Shown here: positions 39,919-48,341 of the stretch, piece after piece
Layout of the letters: the number at the start of each line of letters is the position of its first letter
How positions within the stretch are numbered: position 1 is the first letter of the stretch
DNA from: Brachybacterium aquaticum
GTDB lineage: Bacteria > Actinomycetota > Actinomycetes > Actinomycetales > Dermabacteraceae
Assembly: GCF_014204755.1 (NCBI RefSeq)
Contig: NZ_JACHLZ010000001.1
Coordinates: forward strand, 434,001 to 498,000
DNA: 64,000 bases
Reading direction: 5' to 3'
The notes under the pieces: model-generated
What the model saw: only the letters and a program-made list of their open reading frames with translations
Told to the model about the DNA's origin: nothing
Databases searched by the model: none
Program-made: the position numbers and the translations under genes

Positions 39919-40359
39919 ATGCGTCCGTTCCTGCTCTACGCCGTCGTCCGCCTGGGCCTGTGGATCGCCATCTGGTGGCTGCTCACCCTGCTGGACATCG
40001 GCGTGATGCTCGCGGGCGTGCTCGCGGCGCTGATCGCGATGCTGATCTCGATCCTGTTCCTGGACCGTCTGCGCGATGCCGCGGCGATGCGCTGGAAGGA
40101 CGCGCACGAGCGCCGCGTCGCCAAGCGCGGCCCCGTGGTCGACGAGGACGCCGAGTACGAGGACTCGCTCTTCGCGGACGACGGGGACGGCGCGGGGAAC
40201 GGGAAGCCGGCGCAGTCGTCGGCCGACGAGGACGACGCCGCCGCAGGACCGGCCGACCTGCCCGAGCTCGGCGACCCCGAGACGGACGCGACCGTCGACG
40301 AGCAGCGCGCCGACGGCGCCGTCGAGGCCGACGGGTCGGTCAGAGGATCAGACCGATGA
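39919..40359 (+). CDS. DUF4229 domain membrane protein
   Basis: The protein has 146 residues. Two transmembrane helices (about 4-22 and 28-50) are followed by DRLRDAAAMRWKDAHERR, the DUF4229 signature region, and an acidic disordered tail. The function of DUF4229 is unknown; it often lies near men genes in actinobacteria. Here its 3' end overlaps the 3' end of convergent menA by 20 bases. Confidence 0.85.
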   Translation: MRPFLLYAVVRLGLWIAIWWLLTLLDIGVMLAGVLAALIAMLISILFLDRLRDAAAMRWKDAHERRVAKRGPVVDEDAEYEDSLFADDGDGAGNGKPAQSSADEDDAAAGPADLPELGDPETDATVDEQRADGAVEADGSVRGSDR

Positions 40360-41236
40360 GCAGCAGGAGCGAGTAGACCAGCTCCAGGCGACCGGTCGCG
40401 CCGAGCACCGGGATCAGGTCCCGGCCGCGCGCGTCGCCGAGGACCGCGCGCACGGGGGGGATCGCGAGCGGCAGCGCCAGCAGCACCAGCGCCGCGGGCC
40501 GGTGCTCGATGATCACCGGGACCATGAGCACGAAGGGCGCCAGCACCGTGGCGGTGTACAGCCACCGCGTGCCGCGCTGTCCGAGGCGGACGGCGAGGGT
40601 CCTCTTGCCGGCGATCTCGTCGGTGGGGATGTCGCGCAGGTTGTTGGTGAGCATGAGCGCGACGGCGAGCAGGCCGATCGCGATCGAGCCGAGCAGCGCC
40701 ACCCAGGTGGGCTGCTTGGTGATCGCGTAGGCGGTGCCGTTGACCGCGACGAGCCCGAAGAACAGGAAGACGAACACCTCGCCGAGGCCCAGGTAGCCGT
40801 AGGGCTTCTTCCCGCCGGTGTAGAACCACGCCGCGGCGATCGCGGCGGCGCCGATCACGAGCGCCCACCACATCTGGGCGACGGCGATGAGGACCAGGCC
40901 GAACAATCCGCCGAGGGCGAGGGACGCGATCGCGGCGCGCTTGACGGTGGCGGGTGAGGCGGCGCCGGAGCCGGTGAGGCGGAAGGGGCCCACGCGGTCG
41001 TCGTCGGTGCCGCGGATCCCGTCGGAGTAGTCGTTGGCGTAGTTCACGCCGACCTGGAGGGAGAAGGAGACGCCGAGCGCCAGCAGCGCCCGCGGGATCA
41101 CCAGTCCCCAGTCGACCGCGCCGGTGAGGCTCTCCAGCTGCCACACCGCCGCGCCGGTGCCGGCGGCAACCGGGGCGAGGGCCGCCGGAAGGGTGCGGGG
41201 ACGGGCGCCCTGCACCCACTGGGACCAGCTGGCCAT
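40340..41236 (-). CDS. menA: 1,4-dihydroxy-2-naphthoate polyprenyltransferase MenA
   Basis: The protein has 298 residues and about eight to nine transmembrane helices of the UbiA superfamily. The first Asp-rich motif is NYANDYSDGIRGTDDD and the second is NNLRDIPTDEIAGKRT; both bind the prenyl diphosphate through Mg2+. MenA prenylates dihydroxynaphthoate to demethylmenaquinone. The chosen ATG (41236) is 4 bases from AGGAG; ATGs at 41239 and 41254 are alternatives. It ends inside the DUF4229 gene on the other strand. Confidence 0.92.
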   Translation of the reverse strand: MASWSQWVQGARPRTLPAALAPVAAGTGAAVWQLESLTGAVDWGLVIPRALLALGVSFSLQVGVNYANDYSDGIRGTDDDRVGPFRLTGSGAASPATVKRAAIASLALGGLFGLVLIAVAQMWWALVIGAAAIAAAWFYTGGKKPYGYLGLGEVFVFLFFGLVAVNGTAYAITKQPTWVALLGSIAIGLLAVALMLTNNLRDIPTDEIAGKRTLAVRLGQRGTRWLYTATVLAPFVLMVPVIIEHRPAALVLLALPLAIPPVRAVLGDARGRDLIPVLGATGRLELVYSLLLLIGLIL

Positions 41237-41341
41237 CATGCTCCTCGAGGACATCGCGGCCGCCGGTCGACGGCCTCATCGAGGATACGCCGCAGCGGCG
41301 CGCCGACGGCCCCGGCCGGGGCACGCCTCACGTGGAGGTGG

Positions 41342-42688
41342 TCACCACGGTCCGGCGGTCAGGCGCTCGGCGAGCTCGCGGGCGGCGGCGCGGTCGATCT
41401 TGCCGATCCCGCGCAGCGGCAGCTCCTCGACGACGTGCACACGCTTGGGGATCTGATGCGCGGGCACCTCGGTGGTCCGCAGCGCCGAGCGGACCAGCGC
41501 CGTGGCCTCCTCGGGGCCGACGGCCGGGCCGCTGCCCGGCTCGAGGGTCACGAGCGCCTCGAGACGCTGACCCCATTCGGGATCGGCGACCCCCACCACC
41601 ACGGCCGAGCGGATCATGCCGCGCAGCATGAGGGAGCGGTCGATCGCGCGCTCCACGTCCTGGGGGAGGACCTTGCGACCGCCGGTGATGATGACGTCGT
41701 CGGCCCGGCCGAGGATCCGCAGGGCGCCGTCCTCGTCGAGCTCGGCGAGGTCCGAGGTGCGCAGCTCGCGCTCGGGGGCGCCGACCGTCGAGAACGCCGA
41801 GTCGTCCACGCCCCCGTCGGCCGTGAGATAGCCGAGCGCGAGGGTGGGCGAGGCGATGAGGAGCCGTCCGGCCCCGCTCGCATCGGGGTCCTCGATCCGC
41901 AGGCGCACCCCGGGCAGGGGCGTGCGGTCGTAGACGCAGCCGCCCGCGGTCTCAGACGAGCCGTAGGTGGTGCGCACCGCGATGCGCTGGCCCCGCGCCC
42001 GGGCGAGGACGTCCGGGGAGGTGGCCGCGCCGCCCACGAGCACCGCGGCGAAGCGGCGCAGCACCGCGCGGGCGCGGGCGTCGGCCCCGGTGGCGCCGGT
42101 GACGATGCGGGTCAGCTGCGTGGGCACGAGCGAGGTGAGCGCCGGCAGACCGGCCTGCTCCGCCTGGGCGAGGGCGGGCTCGGCGAGTTCGACGAATGCG
42201 GCGGAATCGAAGTGGCCGCGCAGGTCCGGCAGCGGATCGGGCAGAGCGGGGGCGGGCAGGCCCAGCACCTGCGCGGTGCGATGGGCGCGGGCGAGGACCT
42301 GGATCCCGGCGATGTGCGTGGGCGGCAGGAGGGGCAGCCAGAAGCCGTGGCCGCCCGTGCCCGGGGCGGTCCCGTCGGCCGCGAAGAGCGCCGCCGTCGC
42401 ATCCTGGGAGGCGACGAGCGAGGCCAGCGGCTGGGCGACGGCCTTGGCCGTGCCGGTCGAGCCGGAGGTCGGGACCACGAGCGCGGTGTCCTGGAGCCCG
42501 GCGGGCAGGGAGGCGGGCGGGTCGAAGGGGCCCAGCCACAGGCGGGCCCGGCCCGCCATCATCTCGCCGACGGCGTGGGAGTGCGCGGCGAGCGAGGCGG
42601 CCGAGGCGTCGTAGGGGTCCGGGTGCAGCCAGGGAAGCCCCTCCTCGGAGGGAATCTTGGGGGCCGTGCCGTCGCTCTGCGTGCTCAC
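41342..42688 (-). CDS. menE: o-Succinylbenzoate-CoA ligase MenE
   Basis: The protein has 448 residues, an ANL adenylating enzyme. Motifs are VPTSGSTGTAKAV (phosphate loop), TTYGSSETAGG, RTSDLAELDEDG and GRADDVIITGGRKV, plus the catalytic Lys near the end in RGIGKIDR. MenE activates o-succinylbenzoate with CoA in menaquinone synthesis. Its N-terminus is short compared with other ANL enzymes, as usual for actinobacterial MenE. The GTG start overlaps the menB stop by GTGA, so the two are coupled. One CCCGTCGGCC motif lies in a loop at 42371 and another at 41816. Confidence 0.92.
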   Translation of the reverse strand: MSTQSDGTAPKIPSEEGLPWLHPDPYDASAASLAAHSHAVGEMMAGRARLWLGPFDPPASLPAGLQDTALVVPTSGSTGTAKAVAQPLASLVASQDATAALFAADGTAPGTGGHGFWLPLLPPTHIAGIQVLARAHRTAQVLGLPAPALPDPLPDLRGHFDSAAFVELAEPALAQAEQAGLPALTSLVPTQLTRIVTGATGADARARAVLRRFAAVLVGGAATSPDVLARARGQRIAVRTTYGSSETAGGCVYDRTPLPGVRLRIEDPDASGAGRLLIASPTLALGYLTADGGVDDSAFSTVGAPERELRTSDLAELDEDGALRILGRADDVIITGGRKVLPQDVERAIDRSLMLRGMIRSAVVVGVADPEWGQRLEALVTLEPGSGPAVGPEEATALVRSALRTTEVPAHQIPKRVHVVEELPLRGIGKIDRAAARELAERLTAGPW

Positions 42689-43677
42689 TGCGGGTGGGGG
42701 AACGCGGACCAGTCGGGGTCGCGCTTCTCGAGGAAGGCGTCGCGGCCCTCGGCGGCCTCGTCGGTCATGTATGCCAGGCGCGTCGCCTCTCCGGCGAAGA
42801 CCTGCTGGCCCATGAGCCCGTCGTCGGCGAGGTTGAAGGCGAACTTCAGCATCCGGATCGCCTGCGGGGACTTGGTGGCGATGGTCGCGGCCATCGCGAG
42901 CGCCTCTTCCTCGATCCGCGCGTGGTCCACGACTCGGTTGACCGCGCCCCAGTCGTAGGCGTCCTGGGCGGAGTACTCCTCGGCGAGGAAGAAGATCTCC
43001 CGCGCCCGCTTCTGACCCACCTGCTTGGCGAGGTACGCGGAGCCGTAGCCGCCGTCGAAGGAGCCCACGTTCGCGTCGGTCTGCTTGAAGCGGGCGTGCT
43101 CGCGGGAGGCGATCGTGAGGTCCGCGACCACGTGCAGGGAGTGCCCGCCACCGGCGGCCCAGCCGTTGACCAGCGCGATCACGACCTTGCCCATGGTGCG
43201 CATGAGGCGCTGCACCTCGAGGATGTGCAGGCGCCCGGCGGAGCGCTGTCGCACGCTCGCGGTGTCCTGGAGCTCTTCGGCGTCGTCGTACTCGTAGCCG
43301 GAGCGGCCGCGGATGCGCTGGTCGCCGCCGGAGCAGAAGGAGTGGCCGCCGTCCTTGGGGGAGGGGCCGTTGCCGGTCAGGAGGATCACGCCCACCCCGC
43401 TGTCGAGCCGGGCATGGTCCAGCGCCCGGTACAGCTCGTCGACCGTTCGGGGGCGGAAGGCGTTGCGCACCTCGGGCCGGTCGAACGCGATGCGGACCGT
43501 GGGCAGGTCCCGCGCGGTCAGCTCCCCGTCGGCCGACTCGATCCGCTCCACCGCCCGGTGATAGGTGATGTCGGTGAACTCCTCCCCGCCGTGCTCGGCG
43601 GCGGGCACCGCCCGCCAGCGCAGCGGATCGAAGGTGTCGGAGACCTGACGGGGCAGCGGGTCGGGCGCGGTGGTCAT
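42685..43677 (-). CDS. menB: 1,4-dihydroxy-2-naphthoyl-CoA synthase MenB
   Basis: The protein has 330 residues of the crotonase fold. Diagnostic segments are RPEVRNAFRPRTVDELYRAL, FCSGGDQRIRG and GWAAGGGHSLHVVADLTIAS with FKQTDANVGSFDGGYGS. MenB closes the naphthoyl ring from o-succinylbenzoyl-CoA. Length and motifs fit the long actinobacterial form. A TACCCT hexamer ends 7 bases before the ATG. It is divergent from menC and leads a menB-menE unit. Confidence 0.95.
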   Translation of the reverse strand: MTTAPDPLPRQVSDTFDPLRWRAVPAAEHGGEEFTDITYHRAVERIESADGELTARDLPTVRIAFDRPEVRNAFRPRTVDELYRALDHARLDSGVGVILLTGNGPSPKDGGHSFCSGGDQRIRGRSGYEYDDAEELQDTASVRQRSAGRLHILEVQRLMRTMGKVVIALVNGWAAGGGHSLHVVADLTIASREHARFKQTDANVGSFDGGYGSAYLAKQVGQKRAREIFFLAEEYSAQDAYDWGAVNRVVDHARIEEEALAMAATIATKSPQAIRMLKFAFNLADDGLMGQQVFAGEATRLAYMTDEAAEGRDAFLEKRDPDWSAFPHPQ

Positions 43678-43684
43678 GATGACG

Positions 43685-43690
43685 AGGGTA
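43685..43690 (-). promoter_or_regulatory. -10 hexamer TACCCT, near-leaderless promoter of menB-menE
   Basis: On the minus strand TACCCT is followed by 7 bases and the ATG at 43677. Confidence 0.5.
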
Positions 43691-43729
43691 GTCCGCGCAG
43701 CGGCGCGAGGAGCGCTCCGGCGGGCGCGC

Positions 43730-43735
43730 TAGCCT
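43730..43735 (+). promoter_or_regulatory. -10 hexamer TAGCCT, leaderless promoter of menC
   Basis: TAGCCT ends 6 bases before the ATG at 43742. Confidence 0.65.
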
Positions 43736-43741
43736 CGAGGG

Positions 43742-44719
43742 ATGCGCATACCCACCCCCCTGCTCGAGCGCGGCATCGATCGCGCGGCCGTGTGGACGAT
43801 CCCCATGACCACGAGGTTCCGCCGGATCACCGAGCGCGACGGCATGCTGCTGCACGGCCCGACCGGCTGGGCCGAGTTCTCGCCCTTCTGGGACTACGAC
43901 GCGCCCGAGTCCGCGGCCTGGCTGCGCGCCGCCCTCGAGGACGCGACCGCCCCGCGGCCCGCCGCACGGCGCGAGCTGATCGAGGTCAACGCCACGATCC
44001 CCGTCGTCCCCGCGCCTCTCGCCCACCGCCTCGCGGGGGTGGGCGGCGCCCGCACCGCCAAGGTGAAGGTCGCCGACCCCGGCTCCACCCTCGACGCCGA
44101 CGCGGAGCGGCTCGAGGCCGTGCGCGACGCCATGGGTCCGGACGCGCGGATCCGCGTGGACGCCAACGCCGCCTGGACCCTCGACGAGGCGCTCGAGGCG
44201 CTGCCGGTCCTGGACCGCGCCGCGGGCGGGCTCGAGTACGCCGAGCAGCCCTGCGCCGCGCTCGAGGACCTCGCGGCGCTGCGGCGCTGGCTCGACATCC
44301 CCATCGCGGCCGACGAGTCCGTGCGGCGCGCCGAGGATCCCCTCCGCGTCGCCCGCGCGGAGGCGGCGGACCTGCTGGTGATGAAGGTGCAGCCGCTCGG
44401 CGGGGTGCGGCGCTGCCTCGAGCTCGCCGACCAGGCCGGGCTGCCGGTCGTGGTGTCCTCCGCGCTCGAGAGCAGCGTGGGATTGTCGGCCGGGCTCGCG
44501 CTCGCCGCCGCCCTGCCCGAGCTGCCCCACGCCTGCGGTCTCGCGACCGCGACGCTGCTCACCGGCGACCTGGTCGCCGCCCCGCTGCGCGCCGAGGGCG
44601 GGACCATTCCTGCGCAGCGGCCCGTGCCCGACGAGGAGCTGCTCGCCCGTCACGCCGCAGGCGCCGAGCTCACCGCCCGCTGGGAGGAGCGCCTTGCCGC
44701 CTGCGCCGCGCAGCTGTGA
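43742..44719 (+). CDS. menC: o-Succinylbenzoate synthase MenC
   Basis: The protein has 325 residues of the enolase superfamily. Visible catalytic parts are KVKVADPG (Lys acid/base), IRVDANAAW (metal Asp and Asn), YAEQPC (metal Glu), IAADESV (metal Asp) and MKVQPLGG (second Lys). MenC dehydrates SHCHC to o-succinylbenzoate. It is divergent from menB by 64 bases and followed by menD. Confidence 0.93.
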   Translation: MRIPTPLLERGIDRAAVWTIPMTTRFRRITERDGMLLHGPTGWAEFSPFWDYDAPESAAWLRAALEDATAPRPAARRELIEVNATIPVVPAPLAHRLAGVGGARTAKVKVADPGSTLDADAERLEAVRDAMGPDARIRVDANAAWTLDEALEALPVLDRAAGGLEYAEQPCAALEDLAALRRWLDIPIAADESVRRAEDPLRVARAEAADLLVMKVQPLGGVRRCLELADQAGLPVVVSSALESSVGLSAGLALAAALPELPHACGLATATLLTGDLVAAPLRAEGGTIPAQRPVPDEELLARHAAGAELTARWEERLAACAAQL

Positions 44720-44752
44720 GCGTGCGGCGGGGTGGTTCCGGCGGGTCCGCAC

Positions 44753-44758
44753 TACGCT
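44753..44758 (+). promoter_or_regulatory. -10 hexamer TACGCT, leaderless promoter of menD
   Basis: TACGCT ends 6 bases before the GTG at 44765. Confidence 0.65.
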
Positions 44759-44764
44759 GTCGGG

Positions 44765-46663
44765 GTGCCCGACCCCGTTGATCACGCCGCTCCTTCCGCC
44801 CACGCCGTTCTCGCGCCCGCCGTCCTGCCGCTCCTCGCGCTGAGCGCCCCAGTGCCCAGCGGCTCCGGGGCTGTGGACCAGTCGACGGCGATGTGGGGAG
44901 CGCTCGCCGCGCTCGGGCTGCGCGAGGTCGTGCTCGCGCCCGGCTCCCGCTCGGCGCCGCTCGTCTACGCGCTCGACGCCCTCGCGCGCGCGGCCGACGG
45001 GGGATCGGCTGGGAAGGGGGCGGCCGACGGGGGAGCGGTCACCGACATCGCGGCCGACGGGCCCGCCCCTCGCCTGCGCGCCCACGTGCGCATCGACGAG
45101 CGCGCCGCCGCGTTCACCGCGCTCGGACTGTCCCGGCACGACCCCGCGCATCCCGCGGCGGTCGTGACCACCTCCGGCACCGCGACCGCCCACCTGCACG
45201 CCGCCGTGATGGAGGCGCACCACTCGCGGATCCCGCTGCTGGTGCTCACCGCGGACCGGCCCGCCGAGCTCCGCGAGGTCGGCGCGAACCAGACCACCCG
45301 CCAGACCGGCATGTTCGGCTCCCTGACCCGCTTCGCCGTGGACCTGCCTGCCCCGACCGCGACCGGTGCCACCGAGGTCGAGCTGCGCACCGCCGTCTCC
45401 ACCGCCGCGCGCGCGTGGGCCGCCGCGACCGGGGAGCACCCCGGCCCCGTGCACCTGAACGTCTCCTTCCGCGACCCGCTCGTGCCCCGGCCGGGCTCGG
45501 CGACGGAGGAGGGCGGCGAGCGCCCCCGGCTCCTCGTCAGCCGCCGGATCCCCGCTCCCGCCCCGGACCCGCAGCCCGTCCCCGTCGGGGACCGGACCGT
45601 GGTCGTCGCGGGCGACGGCGCGGGCCCCGCCGCCGCGGAGCTCGCCGCCCGGCACCGCCTGCCGCTCCTGGCCGAGCCCAGCTCCGGCGCCCGGGCGGGG
45701 GAGACCCTCGTGCCCGGCTACCCCGCGCTGCTCGCCCGGGTCATGGCCGATCCGGAGCACCCGCTGCGTCCGGACCGCGCGATCGTGCTCGGCCACCCCA
45801 CGCTCTCCCGTCCCGTGGTGGGTGCGCTGCTCGGTGCCGCCGACGTCGAGGTGATCGTCGTGGACACCCAGCTGGACTGGCCGGACGTCGCCCGCCGCGC
45901 CCGACTCGTCGTCCCGGCCGCGCGCGGGGTCGAGGAGGGGGCCCCTGGTGACGTTCCTGTCGCAGACCTCAGCTCCCCCGACACCACCGCCCGGCGCGAG
46001 GAGCGGCTCGCCGCCTGGCGCGCCGCCGCGGCCGACGCCGCCCCCGCCGAGCTCGCCTGGCAGCAGCGTGCGGCGCTCGCGGTGTGGGAGGCGGGGCAGG
46101 CGGGGGACACGCTCGTGCTCGGCTCCTCGAGCCTCGTGCGCGACCTCGAGCAGCTCGCCGGCCCCACCGACGCCCGCGTGATCGCCAACCGCGGCCTCGC
46201 CGGGATCGACGGCACGACCGCGCTCGCCGGCGGCATCGCGCTCGGCGCGCAGCGCCCGTCGGCCGACGGGACCCCCGGCGCCGGCGGGACCCGCGGCGAT
46301 GACGCACCCCCGCCCGTGGGGCGGGTGCGACTGCTGGTCGGGGACCTCACCGCCCTCCACGATCTCACCGGTCTGCTCATCGGCCCCGAGGAGGAGCGGC
46401 CGGACCTCGACGTGGTCGTGGTCGACGACGGCGGGGGCCGGATCTTCTCCGGGCTCGAGCACGCCGCCGCCGCGCCCGCACTGCTGCGCCGCTTCTTCAC
46501 CACCCCGCACGGTGCGGACATCGCCGCGGCCGCCGCCGCGCTCGGCGCCGACGCACGCGTCCTGTCCCCCGAGGACCTCCCCGCCGCGCTCGCCGAGCCC
46601 GCCGGCGGGCTCCGGGTGCTGGTCGCACAGGCCACGCACAGCAGGATCACGAACTTCTCTTGA
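44765..46663 (+). CDS. menD: 2-Succinyl-5-enolpyruvyl-6-hydroxy-3-cyclohexene-1-carboxylate synthase MenD
   Basis: The protein has 632 residues, a thiamine-diphosphate enzyme, longer than the usual 550-580. REVVLAPGSRSAPL, VTTSGTATAHLHAAVMEA, LTADRPAELREVGANQTTRQ and the late DLTALHDLTGLL with VVVDDGGGRIFS are MenD-specific. It joins 2-oxoglutarate to isochorismate. Residues of about 73-100 are an insertion of Ala, Asp and Gly encoded by three CGGCCGACGGGG motifs, and the palindromic double motif at 46255-46270 makes a second variable loop. The GTG start is set by the leaderless promoter. Confidence 0.93.
   Translation: MPDPVDHAAPSAHAVLAPAVLPLLALSAPVPSGSGAVDQSTAMWGALAALGLREVVLAPGSRSAPLVYALDALARAADGGSAGKGAADGGAVTDIAADGPAPRLRAHVRIDERAAAFTALGLSRHDPAHPAAVVTTSGTATAHLHAAVMEAHHSRIPLLVLTADRPAELREVGANQTTRQTGMFGSLTRFAVDLPAPTATGATEVELRTAVSTAARAWAAATGEHPGPVHLNVSFRDPLVPRPGSATEEGGERPRLLVSRRIPAPAPDPQPVPVGDRTVVVAGDGAGPAAAELAARHRLPLLAEPSSGARAGETLVPGYPALLARVMADPEHPLRPDRAIVLGHPTLSRPVVGALLGAADVEVIVVDTQLDWPDVARRARLVVPAARGVEEGAPGDVPVADLSSPDTTARREERLAAWRAAAADAAPAELAWQQRAALAVWEAGQAGDTLVLGSSSLVRDLEQLAGPTDARVIANRGLAGIDGTTALAGGIALGAQRPSADGTPGAGGTRGDDAPPPVGRVRLLVGDLTALHDLTGLLIGPEEERPDLDVVVVDDGGGRIFSGLEHAAAAPALLRRFFTTPHGADIAAAAAALGADARVLSPEDLPAALAEPAGGLRVLVAQATHSRITNFS
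46255..46270. repeat. Palindromic double copy of the dispersed motif in menD
   Basis: CCCGTCGGCCGACGGG is a perfect 16-base palindrome made of overlapping plus and minus copies of GGCCGACGGG. It lies in a poorly conserved loop of menD. Confidence 0.9.
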
Positions 46664-46685
46664 GCAGGGGTGGTGACATACCGCC

Positions 46686-48296
46686 ATGAACGAGCAGCAC
46701 GCGCCGCAGCCGCAGGGCCGGCAGCCCTACGGCATTGGTCCCGACCCGCAGCAGTCCCCGGCGCTCCCGGCGCAGGACGCCCCCACCGAGCAGCTGAGCG
46801 CTGAGCAGCTGAGCACGGAGCAGCTGAGCACGCAGCAAGGCTGGTACGGCACGACCCCCGCCGGACCGTCGGCGAACACCGCCGCCCCCACCCACAGCGC
46901 CGGCCCCACCAACAGCGCCGGCCCCACCAACAGTGCCGCGTCCGTGAACGCTTCGGCGCCCGCCAACGGCTCCCTGCCCGGCACCGGGCAGCAGGCGCAG
47001 CCCGCCGCTCAGGCGCAGACCGGCTGGTACGGTACCGCGCCGGTCTACGGGACGGACCCTGCCTACGGGACGGATCCTGCCTACGGGACGGATCCCGGCT
47101 ACGGCACCGGCTCGGCCTACGGCGCCGAGTCCGCTCACGGCCCGGAGTCCGCCTACGGCACCGCCGCCGCCACCGAGCCCCGCACCCGCCGCGGACCGGG
47201 CTGGGGCGGGACCGCGGTGATGGTGCTCGCGGGCATGATGCTCTCCAGCGGCCTCACCCTCGGCGGCGTCGTCGCCTACGACCAGCTCCAGGAGCCGCAG
47301 ACCGCCTCGAGCGCGCAGAGCTCCGACTCGGGCTCCGCCGCGCCCGCCTCCGCGATCACCTCGGACACCCCGGACTGGGCGACGATCGCGGAGAACGTCT
47401 CGCCGAGCTCGGTGTCGATCCTCGTCTCCACCGGCTCCGGCACCAGTCAGGGCACGGGCGTGGTCATGGACGAGGCCGGCAACATCCTCACCAACAACCA
47501 CGTCGTCTCCGGCGCGCAGACCGTCCAGGTCACCACCTCCGACGGCCTCAGCTACGAGGCGAGCGTGGTGGGCACCGACCCCTCCACCGACATCGCCGTG
47601 ATCCGACTGACCACCCCGCCGGACGACCTCCAGCCCGCCACCTTCGCGGACTCCACCACCGTCACCGTCGGCCAGCCCGTGATGGCGCTCGGCACCCCGC
47701 TCGGACTGGAGAACACGGTCACCACCGGCATCGTCTCGGCCGTGGACCGTCCCGTCTCCGCCTCCGGCGAGTCGTCCGACGGGTCCGACACCACCTACAC
47801 CTCCGCGATCCAGACCGATGCCGCCATCAACCCCGGCAACTCCGGCGGCGCGCTCGTGGACGCTGCCGGTCAGGTGATCGGCATCAACACCGCCATCGCC
47901 TCGATCCCCAACGAATCGGGCCAGGCAGGCTCCATCGGGCTCGGCTTCGCGATCCCCGCGAACACCGCCACGATGATCGCCCAGCAGCTCATCGAGAACG
48001 GCAGCGCCGAGCACGCCTTCCTCGGCGTGACCACCACCGACGGCACCGCCTCGGACGGCTCGACCGGCTACCGCGGCGCGCAGGTCCTCGCCGTCGAGCC
48101 GAGCAGCCCCGCCGCCGACGCCGGCCTCGCCGAGGGCGACCTCATCACCGGCATCGACGACACCCCCGTCGGCGGCGCCGGCGCGCTGACCGGCATGGTG
48201 CGCGGCATGGAGGTCGGCTCCACGCACACCCTCGAGGTGGTGCGCGGCGGCTCGACCCAGCAGATCGAGATCACGCTCGGCACCCGTCCCGAGTGA
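46686..48296 (+). CDS. HtrA/DegP-like (S1C) serine protease with PDZ domain
   Basis: The protein has 536 residues. The first 175 or so are a cytoplasmic, Gln/Pro/Tyr-rich disordered region with three kinds of short repeats, followed by one transmembrane helix (about 176-198). The trypsin-like domain has the triad His in ILTNNHVVSG, Asp in PSTDIAVIRL and Ser in NPGNSGGALV. A PDZ domain (about 440-530) ends the protein. It should sit in the membrane with the protease outside, in envelope protein quality control. It splits the men genes but shows no functional tie to them. Confidence 0.92.
   Translation: MNEQHAPQPQGRQPYGIGPDPQQSPALPAQDAPTEQLSAEQLSTEQLSTQQGWYGTTPAGPSANTAAPTHSAGPTNSAGPTNSAASVNASAPANGSLPGTGQQAQPAAQAQTGWYGTAPVYGTDPAYGTDPAYGTDPGYGTGSAYGAESAHGPESAYGTAAATEPRTRRGPGWGGTAVMVLAGMMLSSGLTLGGVVAYDQLQEPQTASSAQSSDSGSAAPASAITSDTPDWATIAENVSPSSVSILVSTGSGTSQGTGVVMDEAGNILTNNHVVSGAQTVQVTTSDGLSYEASVVGTDPSTDIAVIRLTTPPDDLQPATFADSTTVTVGQPVMALGTPLGLENTVTTGIVSAVDRPVSASGESSDGSDTTYTSAIQTDAAINPGNSGGALVDAAGQVIGINTAIASIPNESGQAGSIGLGFAIPANTATMIAQQLIENGSAEHAFLGVTTTDGTASDGSTGYRGAQVLAVEPSSPAADAGLAEGDLITGIDDTPVGGAGALTGMVRGMEVGSTHTLEVVRGGSTQQIEITLGTRPE
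47045..47116. repeat. 18-bp in-frame repeats in the HtrA N-terminal region
   Basis: Four units beginning TACGGGACGGA or TACGGCACCGG start at 47045, 47063, 47081 and 47099 and encode YGTDPA-like units. A similar 18-bp repeat (GGCCCCACCAACAGCGCC-like) lies at about 46883-46936. Confidence 0.85.
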
Positions 48297-48316
48297 GCTG
48301 GGACCTCTGACGCAGG

Positions 48317-48341
48317 CGCCTGAGGGCCCGTCCCTCAGGTG
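48317..48341. terminator. Hairpin between convergent HtrA and menF genes
   Basis: CCTGAGGG pairs with CCCTCAGG around a 5-base loop, extended by a C-G and a G-T pair. The right arm overlaps the menF stop codon. Confidence 0.6.

Noticed and set aside
46674-46679. Leaderless promoter of the HtrA gene (TGACAT, 6 bases before ATG)
   Set aside because: The spacing fits, but the hexamer lacks the nearly invariant A at position 2, so it was not counted.
41342-46687. A 1781-residue minus-strand frame covering menE and running past menD
   Set aside because: Only its C-terminal part (menE) is real. The rest is antisense to menC and menD or out of frame with menB.
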